This document shows positions 56,601 to 64,000 of a stretch of DNA of 64,000 bases, one piece after another. A program made the position numbers and the translations under genes. Source of the DNA: Cristatella mucedo (lineage: Eukaryota > Bryozoa > Phylactolaemata > Cristatellidae); assembly GCA_009760855.2 (NCBI GenBank), contig WPIO01000072.1, forward strand, positions 1,556,001 to 1,620,000, read 5' to 3'. The notes beneath the pieces are model-generated. The model was not told the DNA's origin, searched no databases, and saw only the letters and a list, made by a program, of their open reading frames with translations. Within the stretch, counting starts at the first letter, position 1; every line of letters begins with the position of its first letter.

Positions 56601-59600
56601 TGTTTGGATACTCTCCTAGAGCAATATTGATGACGTCATAAGCACTTTGGTACTTTTTCTCAGCCGACAGCAACAGGCAGAGCAAGTGCAGAGCATCCTG
56701 ATGATCGCTCTGCAGGCGTAGCGTCAGTTGGGCAAACCTCAGTGCTTCAGGAATCTAAAAATGAGTAAAAATCTGCACAGGTATTCTAAGTAGCTCACAG
56801 GTCGCAGACAGCAGACAAGTACATGCACAACAAACGTATTAATACTCTGAAAAGGCCAGAAATTTCACGAGGTTGTGTCTGTTCCATATCACCAACATGA
56901 AACTAAAATCCTTAATACCCGGAACTCACAGTGTGGCTAGCAGTCGGTATGCATGCTGCCAAACAGTGGCTACACAGCACAGCTAGTACTCGGTTTTTAA
57001 ATCTCTCGTGTGCCAAGCACCATTCGAGCAAAAACGCCAGACATCCACCTCTCATCCAGTTGCACAGGAAATGAGCAAACGCCTGTGCGTCCATCACAGC
57101 TACTACTCGAGAGACAGAGACACGGAGAGAGACAGAGAGAACTGCCTGCTGTGCGAGCCCTTGCTCACACAGCAGGCAGCTATGTATAGATCTTAGGAGC
57201 TCCTACGTTGACAATTCACTGCGGAAGTTTAATTAGCTGACACTCATCTCACCACCTTCTCTTCACGGTTGAGTTATTAAGCTGTGCCTCTAAACAACCT
57301 CAAATCCTTTGCAGACCTTACATTCAGTTCATGTGCTCCCACAGCTTGGGACTCATTCCCGACTGACGTCACGACATCCCAAAGCTTGAACGATATTTCA
57401 AAGTAACTTAAAGCCAACCTGATCCTCAACATTTGCTCCATCCGTATGCAGGTGCCCTGTTCCAAAGTGACCTTTCATTAGACGACCACATCAGCTCCAC
57501 AGTCAAGTCTGCCTACTTTCACCTAGATAACATTACTAAAATTCAGGCTTGCTTAGACAGTGATACCACAGCTAAATTGGTCCACGAATTTGTGACATCC
57601 CGTCTCGACTTCTGTAATTCAATGCTTATTGGTCTACTGGCCTGTGCAATCAAGGCATTCACAGCTAGTGCAAAACTCTGCAGCTAGGCTTGACTGTCGT
57701 GAGTTTTGCAGTTGCCACATCACTTCTCACCGACCTGCAATGGCTCCCAGTCAAGCAACGACTTCAAATTTTTGTCATTCACTTTTAGGTCTCTTCATTC
57801 TTTGACTCCAGTCTACCTATCAGATCTACTCCCCAACCAGGCTAAGCCTCGTATCACACGCTTTTCGGAATCTAATCGTTTACCTATAACTCATACAAAT
57901 CTCAAAATATTTTGGAGACCGTGCCCTAAATCCGTATGCTCTTAAAGCCTGGAACTCACTCCCGACTTGAATCAGGACATCTCCTGACTTGACCACATTT
58001 AAAAAGAAACTAAAAGTGCATCTATTTATCACAGCATTTAGTGGGCACGTATGATTCGCCCTTTGCATGCTCATGAGTGCTGACACTGTGCATGCTGCCA
58101 CTAACCATATTCCCCTAACCATGTTATTCATGTTGTTTATCAAGCATGATAGTACTCACCATTCAATTGTGTTTCCCTTTGCAGCAGATAGGAAGCGCCT
58201 AGAAAGAGATTGAGTTCTCTGAGGGTCCTTGATCAAGTGCATTATTATTATATATTTGCATGCTGACCCTGTGCATGTCACCCCTAAAGATCTTATGCTT
58301 TTTTGCATTGAGCAAGCTACCAATAACCATTCAATCGTGCTTCCTTTTGCAGCAAATGCAAAGTGCCTAGAAAGAGATTGAGTTCTCTGAGAGCGCTATA
58401 TCAAATGCAGGATTATTATTATTATTGTACTTTGTACAGTCCTGCATACTGAAATTGTGCATGTTACGGTTAACCAATGGACATACTTCCTTTCCAGCAT
58501 ATGTAAAGTGCCTAGGAAGAGATTTACTTCTCTTATGGAACTATGGAAAATGTTTTATGATCATATTGTCATTAGCATCTGCATATTATGAGAAAGTATA
58601 CCACTTAAGAGAGAAAACCCGAGTGTAAGCCTTGGGCGATGAAACTTTGTCACTCTAACCGACAGTTTTTGTGGGACAGATTGGCTGAAAGGCTGGAGTC
58701 GGACTGCAAGCCATAATACCCTGGTTATTATGGCACCTCTTGATTTACAACAATCCGTAGAACACGAATGAACAAATCGAGTAGAGAGTAAGCTGTCACA
58801 TCCAAAAGTGGGTAGGTATACCAAGAATTTTCAGCGCAAATGCATTGTATGCATCATTTTTTTTAAGTTATGCCTCCCAGTTAGGTCCCTGGTGGAGGAG
58901 CACAAAGATGGAAAGATTAGGTTACATGTAATTCTTCAAGATTCTTGGGACAGTATAGTCGACTTGGGTGTATAAGAATATTGGATATAAGAAGACTCCA
59001 CTTATAAAAATATAAGTTCTACATCCATAGTTTTAAGCAATATTAGTCTCACTCGGCATATGGGAATACTTGCAATATCAGAATGCCCATTTTTCGGTCC
59101 GAGCGTATTCTTATAAGTGGGGTCGACTATATCATAGACAACCTTTACCCGGGTCTGTGCACTAATAGAAAACTGAGTGTCAAAGCTACTGTAAAGTATT
59201 TTGGATCTACTGTTAAGTATCTTGGATGCCAGGCAATAAAAGACTTAATTTGTTCAACCGCTGTAGGATGGGCTGGGTTAGGTCTGGTATCATACACGAA
59301 CGATAATGACATCTCCACGAGAAAGAAGCAAACAGCCAGAGACGAGGTAAGTTAAGAAAGAAAGGCAGCTTGCAAAGGCAGTACAGTAACTGCAGATGGT
59401 CCCTGGATAACTTCGGAATAAGCTCTACCTATCAAGATCGCATGGATCAAACTAAGATGCATGCAACAGGCCTGCCTGGCCGTCATTCTGGGGCTACAAG
59501 TGACCAGTTGCTGACACCATGCGATTTGGTCAGGTGGAAACTCCGTACAAATGATAGGGATATAAAAATGTTATGAGATTGGATTGTTGGAACACATTCT

Positions 59601-62600
59601 ATCAAGCTGCAAGGAGTCATTAGGTATGCACATGTGGAGACACAATCGGGTGCAAGCAGTTCGAAAGAAACGGACAGTAGAAGCATGGAACACAAGGAAG
59701 CAAGACGGTCAGAATGGCTCCAAAGCAAGGACAGGGTGAGATACGATGCCCTGCCCCTAATTGTCACCCAGGACAAGGATAGATTTGGAAAATGTGGTCT
59801 GTTAAAGCCTGGGCTCAATGCTGAAGGAGAGTGGCAGGTGGTGACGACCTTCCAAGTACGGTTATCACTCATCGGATTTACTGCTAACAAATCTTCGCAT
59901 ATTGTCCAATGGCCATTGTCCCTAAAAACTTGATTATTGCTGAGCATGTATCTTTGGAGGAAACAGTGAACTTGTATCTTTGGAGAAAAACAATGAGATG
60001 GCAGACAAAAGGAAACTTAGCAGTTACGATGACTTAGCTGACCAGTGTATGAGTGGTGGGTGGAGATGTGAGCTATTTAATACTTGCAATTGACGTGGGT
60101 ACTCGATGTTAAATCGGTTGATTGAATACCACTTTCCTAGGTCTTACCGATTTCTGGGGTACACGCCTGCAGCAAGCAGTCAAAGAATTAGCTAGAGCAG
60201 CTGAAGTGGGTAGCGCTTGAATATAGTAACAGTATACCGTGGTGTACGGAAGATTTACTAGTGCACTCGAATCGGTAGTCGCCTAAAATATGAAAAATAA
60301 ATCCTCTATTGGGAGTTAGTGATTTCAACTCCAGCAGCAGCAACTGAGGCAGACCAGCCAACGATGGTCGTTTACCGACTAAATGTCGTGTCCCACGGGA
60401 AACTGTAAGAGCTTTCCTTAAGGTCCATTCTAGTCCATGAGTGTATCAGTGAGCCTCAGGTGCTTACCTTTGCAGTCGACAGCAGCTCGGTTTTGCTCTG
60501 CTTCTGTGCAGCATCTACATCTCAAACAGACAGCTTCGATCGAGGATTGCTGCTTGATCAGGCTACATGCCCGGCCGAGGTGAGGAATACTGAAGTTATC
60601 GGGCCGAAACTCTGCGTGTGGCCTCGGTCTGCAGCTGACTGCTAGACGACCAGCAGTAGCCTCTCGTTTTATCTGCCTTTCCTTTACTCCCTTTCCTTAC
60701 TCTTTACTCCCTGTATGCCCTTAACCATGGTGTTACCACACACGATGACCACACATGGCAGGCATACAGATAGATACATATTAGACATGTACACTTACGC
60801 ATGAGTGCACACACGCACAAGCACACACACACATTCATATATATTATATATTGGCTGCATGAAAATGTGCTACGAAGAAGCCCAACTGCTTAGTTGTTAA
60901 TGCTCACCTTTCGCATTGTTGCTAACTGGAAAGCCAAACCAAAACATGCTTCAGTACTTCTGTCGTCCAGCTCATAAGATCTGAAACAAGAAGCAGTAAG
61001 CAAGAAGCAGTTTCGAGAAGCTATCGAGGTTAAAACGACCTTCAGGAACAATTACTTAGCAGCTGCAGGCTAAGGTAAAATATGTCGAAGAGCACAAAGT
61101 CCAGAGGGATGCAAGGGTGCTTGCACACACATACATTCTCAAGCCATCTTGGTAGCAATAAATATACGTAGCTGGTTTGGCCCAGTGGCTAAGGTGCTCG
61201 CTCCGATCTAGGTCAAGGTTAATGATTTTGCCGACCGAGGTCCTTCGTGGGCTCGAGCCCCGGGGCATATGTGAAGCACTTGAATAGAGATTAAGTTCTC
61301 TTAGGGCGATATACAAATGAATGATATTTTATATTATATCGGTATCCGTCGAAGCTCAGAATTCCAGCACTCCCTCACACATAACAAAAAGAGCATTCTC
61401 ACAGTAAGAGCTATCTCTCTTCAACAGAAATAGCATTCTCCCTCCTTCTCTAGCAAATCGGCTTGGGTGGAGAAGCAAGCAAAGACAGCTAAACAGCCTT
61501 GGCTTTTAAATTAATTTGCCTGCTACCCTGGCCACTTTCAATTATAGTTTTCTGCATACTCTAATTCACAAGCAAGCGATCGACAACCACCCGGCTGCAG
61601 CTTCAGCCAGTACGACCTCTAAGCATTTGATCTCTAGCAAAAAAAATCAAAACGTCAGCACGGCAGACTGAAGGATAAATGTACTGATGCGGACCGATGC
61701 CCAATACTATCTGCTACTTATAAAACATTAAGAGTAAAAAGCAATACCCGATCCACAGATAGAAAACAGAGTCGTTCTTGCAAAGATCAATCAGTCAGTG
61801 GCATCAAGAAATCAGTTGGGAACTCATGAACCCGAAGGTCTGTGGCAAGGGTCTTGAGACAAAACCTAGTGAATCTGACCATGATGTGGAACTGATGTCT
61901 CTCGTTTATCAACTGACCGACTCAAATCTTTCGCAAAGCTACACATTTCAAGTAGGGGGATATCTCTCTACTAAGACAGATTAATTAAGCTTAACAGGCA
62001 AACATGGCGGCAATAGGAGACTGGAATTTCTTCTTATGAAAATCTTTAGACTCAAGCTTTGCTATTTATTTCAGAACCATACACGTCCTGTAAGCCAATA
62101 GTAAATTTGTTATATGAAACTGTTGCTACTCACATAATCCTTTGTGTGACCCACAGCATAACAGCCAATGCAGGCGATTTACCACAAGATGAAATTATCT
62201 TATACTACGCTGGCATAAAAACGACCTGAATGGAATTCCAAAACAATTGTAAGTGCTATGAGAACTGTCACATAGAATGTATGAAAACCCTGCTGACCAC
62301 CAAACATTTTGGTATGATAGCAAAACCTTCTCTTCTATGTAGTATTCACACAAAAATATCCAGTCACTGGCAAGAAAACTAGAAGCTCGGCAAGTACTTA
62401 TTCTTAGCCTGCTTGTGCATCTCACACGTTGACGTCTCACACATCTTCTTGCCTCACCTAACAACTTGAATCAGCTGAAACAAGTTATCAGCAATTTTTA
62501 AAACTATCACAGATTCTGAATTCCAAGGTAACCGGCATGATTTATGCATGTACTCAAGTTTCTGCTGGTCATTTGACAAAATTGCACGATCGGGTACTTA

Positions 62601-64000
62601 ACACACTTTCGAACAGTGTCAGGCGACTGAAGCCAATCTTAAAAGGCATCAACAAAAAGTTATAGAGTATGCAAACATCTTTACTCTAAGCAACAACAAA
62701 ATGTACAGAGCCGTGATGTCCTGTATATGATTGACTTGTTCACATATAGACTAAATTAGCTATAAACGATCAGGGCGTAATCAAACAGCAAGCATGGTAT
62801 GTCTTTTGCTACTACAACCTTATCATTTTTCATTGCCGAATCTGCTTGCCCACGTAAGATGGATATCCCTCAGTTACGGATATGTGAGACAATTGTGATA
62901 AAATCAGCCATGGCTAGAAGAAAATAGCAAGATTATTACCGAAGATGCAGATAGGATACCTGAGGAATTCAGAAAATGGTACATTTGCGACTTAAAAATA
63001 CAGACCTACCAAAGACCGTCTAAAATGGGATCGCGCAGAAACATTTTGCCTACAGAGGAAGAAAGGGATCGAACCCACGACGTCTGGTTTTCTGGACCAC
63101 TGCTTTAACTATTGAGTTCTTGAGACTACCATTCTACGGCATTCTACACAGAACTTTAAGCATTGGCTTCAAATTTTTATTGAGGCACGTTCACGACCCA
63201 AATTCCGTTATACTACCTAAAGGCAGGTGTATGTTTAGACAATATGCCGGAAAAAGCCGTGCCACTTAAGGCCTTAACTCAGTTACAGCCTCAGCGATCC
63301 TAGGAAGCCATTATCTTGCAGCAGTGGGGCATGCAGCAGCCTGCGTGCTAGCTGCCTGGAGCTGGGATGGTAGCAGCCAGCAGCACGCATAATGGCCACT
63401 TGCAGCAGACCTGATGACGACCCTCACCGTCTCAGGCCCATTCTCTAAGATCAGTCTTGAGATACAATGAAGCTTCCTTTGGAACACCGAAATTAACCAT
63501 CTCAATCCTCTTACATATTGCATGGCAACATACACCCTCATCGCAGGGTTGCTAGTTAGGCAGACAGAATGCAGCAACAATGTTCACCTTTTGTAGGCAT
63601 CGAGGGCCCTCGAGTGGAGCTGCTGTCGCTGCTGGCTCACACGAGCCTCTGCTGCCTTGCTGCTGTAGGCCATTCCGACGGCAAGTTCCGCTCTGCTTCT
63701 CGTCACGTGATCGGCCGCCCGCTTAGTGGCTTCTTCAGCCAGCGCGATAGCATCGTCAAACTATAAAAAGGATCGTCAGCGCTCTGCCAAGCCGTAGCCA
63801 CAAGCACTAACTGATAACTTACTTACTACAGCAGGTCACTAGCACGTTGGATGATATCGAGCCCAAAAGCATGCAAAAAGTTATTGGCAGACTATGCCTG
63901 GCCCAAGAAAGACATCGGAAATGGTCTCCAGTCAGACCTGCTGCAGGTGCTCCAGGCACAATTTTGCCTGGAGGAGCATTACTGTGCAGTCATCAGGCCT
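47558..64000 (-). CDS. TTC7: TTC7: TPR scaffold of the PI4KIII-alpha complex, C-terminal half (11 exons)
   Basis: TTC7 (yeast Ypp1) bridges EFR3 at the plasma membrane and FAM126/hyccin to the lipid kinase PI4KA, supporting PI4P synthesis. Exons in transcription order: beyond 64000-63938, 63760-63588, 60980-60908, 56754-56594, 56314-56198, 56107-56022, 50729-50589, 50398-50301, 48220-48116, 47947-47856, 47687-47558. They join without a frame error into 412 residues. All junctions have GT donors and AG acceptors. The translation follows vertebrate TTC7A/B through successive TPRs, the acidic GL-D-R linker, the near-invariant RVEQALSEVASS and the closing AAECLLTA.TLEA..P..PFS.I-RAL. A and B paralogues cannot be separated here. 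The N-terminal half lies right of the window. The gene converges on DPH6, with a LINE stack between their ends. Confidence 0.95.
47856..47947 (-). CDS. TTC7: TTC7 exon
   Basis: Acceptor TTTTGCAG, donor GTGAGC. Encodes GRVLHLTGCSKLAEKTLRDA and DPTSFMTW. Confidence 0.94.
48116..48220 (-). CDS. TTC7: TTC7 exon
   Basis: Acceptor AAAATAG (weak pyrimidine tract), donor GTGAGC; 35 codons, phase 0 to 0. Encodes KGRIMEAECNYSEAKVCYET and SINPYHIRSLQHL. Confidence 0.92.
48221..48949. other. TTC7 intron, no feature seen
   Basis: No repeat or coding signal recognised. Confidence 0.45.
48950..49060 (+). mobile_element. LINE-A 3-prime remnant
   Basis: GTGCGTGCTGATATTGTGCA (UTR), CATATGAAGTGCCTAAAAAG hairpin side, and ATATAAATGTGTTATTAAT tail. 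Confidence 0.6.
49215..49345 (+). mobile_element. SINE-A copy, degraded
   Basis: GGTTCCAGTCCTGCAGTAGC (B-box region), AGCTAAGGCTCTTCTGCAGC and GGCTCTTGAATCAGCC. Confidence 0.55.
49615..50160 (-). mobile_element. LINE-A-like remnant
   Basis: Minus-strand frame with NLKTFEDHAFCLYAPKA, the counterpart of NLKSFGDRAFSSYAPKAW, in a UTR/coding context with an ATT-type tail at 49608-49620. Diverged and broken. Confidence 0.65.
50301..50398 (-). CDS. TTC7: TTC7 exon
   Basis: Acceptor GTTGCAG, donor ATG/GTAAGT. Encodes ADIFLSSSRLSDAAVCVQEA and ALFPLSHQVSYM. Confidence 0.94.
50589..50729 (-). CDS. TTC7: TTC7 exon
   Basis: Acceptor GTCTGCAG, donor GTAAGC. Encodes RVEQALSEVASSNQSSA and SQIWLHL, the most conserved TTC7 segment. 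Separated from the previous exon by a 5.3 kb intron full of retroelements. Confidence 0.96.
51436..51443 (+). promoter_or_regulatory. LTR TATA-like box
   Basis: TATTTAAG followed by a CpG-rich stretch, as expected for the U3/R boundary of the LTR. Confidence 0.5.
51706..52190 (+). repeat. 122 bp tandem array inside the LTR
   Basis: The GTGTGGAGAAGTATTTCCTC segment recurs at 51776, 51898 and 52020 with exact 122 bp spacing. A diverged fourth copy is at 52142 and a partial one before 51748. The two central units are nearly identical, and the outer ones are diverged. Confidence 0.93.
52246..52251 (+). terminator. LTR poly-A signal AATAAA
   Basis: Canonical hexamer 223 bp before the LTR end, marking the probable R/U5 border. 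Confidence 0.5.
52473..53849. other. TTC7 intron, no feature seen
   Basis: No repeat or exon recognised; open frames here are unsupported. Confidence 0.4.
53850..54010 (+). mobile_element. SINE-A copy with well-formed tRNA-like head
   Basis: TTAGCTCAGGGGTAAGGTGC (A box), a CTCG..CGAG anticodon-like stem with 7-base loop, GTGGGTTCGAGTCCTGC (B box), then the SINE-A body (CACTGCAAGCAGTG) and GAGGCTGATGAATCAG. Confidence 0.8.
54240..55110 (-). pseudogene. Degraded Gypsy-like gag
   Basis: Minus-strand order: ERPKWKDHFNFYMKA and IAILFITLECEAMDIFMTF (capsid W..F..Y and LL...G.EA..I..TF patterns), then AYERFLF and DQIVLNVF-like sequence in other frames, then a damaged zinc-knuckle-like HFCGTKHQPRKSPTFYK. 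At least two frameshifts and lost cysteines. Resembles gags next to K02A2.6-type Gypsy polyproteins. No protease or polymerase follows. Confidence 0.65.
55353..55522 (-). mobile_element. SINE-A copy
   Basis: Good minus-strand copy: GGTGAGCCGTGATGGCACAG, AGGTAAGGCAGTTGC, GACCTTGGTCCTAAGGTCGTG, body hairpin and CTGATT..C end. Confidence 0.9.
55716..55886 (-). mobile_element. SINE-A copy
   Basis: Minus-strand copy: AGTGAGCCGTGATGGCACAC, B box GGTTCGAATTC, and the end GGCTGTTAAATCAGCTAG. Confidence 0.9.
56022..56107 (-). CDS. TTC7: TTC7 exon (linker)
   Basis: Acceptor TTTTGCAG, donor GTGAGT. Encodes GTGLIDRLTGDD and RDFTNEA, the counterpart of the SLLDR...LPDFSDPE linker between TPR blocks. Confidence 0.92.
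56198..56314 (-). CDS. TTC7: TTC7 exon
   Basis: Acceptor TTGCACAG, donor GTAAGC, phase 2 to 2. Encodes LLFTKSKLEDALG and DEALATCKELLKLWKQ. Confidence 0.93.
56594..56754 (-). CDS. TTC7: TTC7 exon
   Basis: Acceptor TTTTAG, donor GTAACG. Encodes IPEALRFAQL, DALHLLCLLLSAEKKYQSA and INIALGEYP, one full TPR and part of the next. Confidence 0.95.
57285..58255 (+). mobile_element. LINE-A copies, two truncated pieces in tandem
   Basis: 57285-57430 matches the 3-prime coding end (NLKSF.D.TFSS). 57440-58255 restarts upstream with FQSDLSLDDHISSTVKSAYF, CNSMLIG, a broken C-terminal region, UTR, hairpin (GAAGCGCC..GAGGGTCC) and ATT tail. Several frameshifts. Confidence 0.8.
58256..58565 (+). mobile_element. 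Two further LINE-A 3-prime ends
   Basis: 58256-58430 and 58431-58565 each hold UTR sequence (GCTGACCCTGTGCATGTCAC, ATTGTGCATGTTAC) and a hairpin remnant (AAAGTGCCTAGAAAGAG, AAAGTGCCTAGGAAGAG). With the preceding element this makes a head-to-tail cluster of tails. Confidence 0.7.
58954..59131. mobile_element. MITE with TATAGTCGAC terminal inverted repeats
   Basis: Left end TATAGTCGAC..TATAAGAATA and right end TATTCTTATA..GTCGACTATA are inverted repeats of about 25 bp. A TA at each end fits the target duplication of Tc1/mariner-superfamily elements. 178 bp, no coding capacity. Confidence 0.75.
59132..60907. other. TTC7 intron, no feature assigned
   Basis: 59300-59950 is purine-rich and partly open on both strands, without recognised homology. 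The rest has no feature beyond short CA runs near 60805-60835. Confidence 0.4.
60908..60980 (-). CDS. TTC7: TTC7 exon
   Basis: Acceptor TTTCAG, donor GTGAGC; 73 bp. Encodes SYELDDRSTEACFGLAFQLA, matching the SPTDHQAAFYLALQLA repeat. Confidence 0.92.
61170..61345 (+). mobile_element. SINE-B copy
   Basis: GCTGGTTTGGCCCAGTGG, a short insertion (AAGGTTAATGATTTTG) in the middle, GTGGGCTCGAGCCCCGGGGC, and the hairpin side GTTCTCTTAGGGCGA, then ATACAAATGAATGATA. Confidence 0.85.
61346..63059. other. TTC7 intron, no feature seen
   Basis: AT-rich intronic DNA with no recognised repeats or coding exons. Confidence 0.4.
63060..63125 (-). repeat. tRNA-like sequence (third SINE head or decayed tRNA)
   Basis: On the minus strand: TAGTTAAAGCAGTGG (A box, 63098-63112), a TGGT..ACCA stem with a 7-base loop, and GGTTCGATCC (B box, 63066-63075). 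No clear acceptor stem, so a working tRNA is unlikely. It differs from the SINE-A and SINE-B heads. Confidence 0.4.
63588..63760 (-). CDS. TTC7: TTC7 exon
   Basis: Acceptor TTTATAG, donor GTGAAC. TPR helices FDDAIALAEEATKRA, then AELAVGMAYSSKA and HSRALDAYK. Phase 0 to 2. Confidence 0.93.
63938..64000 (-). CDS. TTC7: TTC7 exon (partial, cut by window edge)
   Basis: Encodes RPDDCTVMLLQAKLCLEHLQ, matching the KPDDATIPLLAAKLC block. Donor CAG/GTCTGA, phase 0 at its end. Confidence 0.9.

Overview
The window looks like a gene-poor, repeat-dense stretch of nuclear DNA from a non-vertebrate animal. The evidence is two metazoan genes split into many short exons with GT-AG introns, CR1/L2-type LINEs, tRNA-derived SINEs, an LTR solo element, a MITE and very long (TG)n tracts. 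No bacterial operon, CRISPR array or replicon is present. I cannot name the species; the DPH6 gene with a RidA-domain extension argues against a vertebrate.

Two real genes dominate, arranged tail to tail. On the + strand, DPH6 (diphthine--ammonia ligase, last step of diphthamide synthesis on elongation factor 2) is read from exon 2 at 21838 to exon 15 at 43896. All 14 exons found join in a single open frame with matching splice phases. Exon 1, which should carry only the start and the first few residues, was not found. The extreme C terminus between 44.1 and 45.1 kb is ambiguous. On the - strand, TTC7 (TPR scaffold of the plasma-membrane phosphatidylinositol 4-kinase complex) runs from the right edge of the window to its stop at 47558. 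Eleven exons, also phase-consistent, encode the C-terminal half. The two genes are functionally unrelated.

Left flank (1-21.8 kb): LINE and SINE remnants, a degraded gag fragment, one convincing first coding exon on the - strand (2848-3182) of a protein resembling the aerolysin/ETX-MTX2 beta-pore fold, a CpG-rich promoter-like block (5.7-6.8 kb), a 3.3 kb LINE-A copy inserted into an older antisense LINE-B copy (9.4-13.6 kb), and a fragment of a probable transposon-associated protein at 15.5 kb.

The DPH6 introns hold two virtually identical LINE-A copies in opposite orientation on either side of exon 6, many SINE copies, and a (TG)n(AC)n tract of about 770 bp with no interruption. Between the genes (45.1-47.1 kb) lies a nested LINE-A/LINE-B/SINE-B stack. 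The TTC7 introns hold a 1432 bp solo LTR with a 122 bp internal tandem array, a degraded Gypsy-like gag, more LINE/SINE copies and a 178 bp MITE.

Two SINE families are defined here from repeated copies. SINE-A has a tRNA-like head, a body hairpin and ends in CTGTTAAATCAGCT-type sequence. SINE-B has a tRNA-like head fused to the 3-prime hairpin of LINE-A, which is good evidence that it moves with the LINE-A machinery. I did not find a clear new enzymatic or defence system. The best leads are the SINE/LINE partnership, the inverted LINE pair around DPH6 exon 6, the LTR with its internal array, and the orphan pore-former-like exon.
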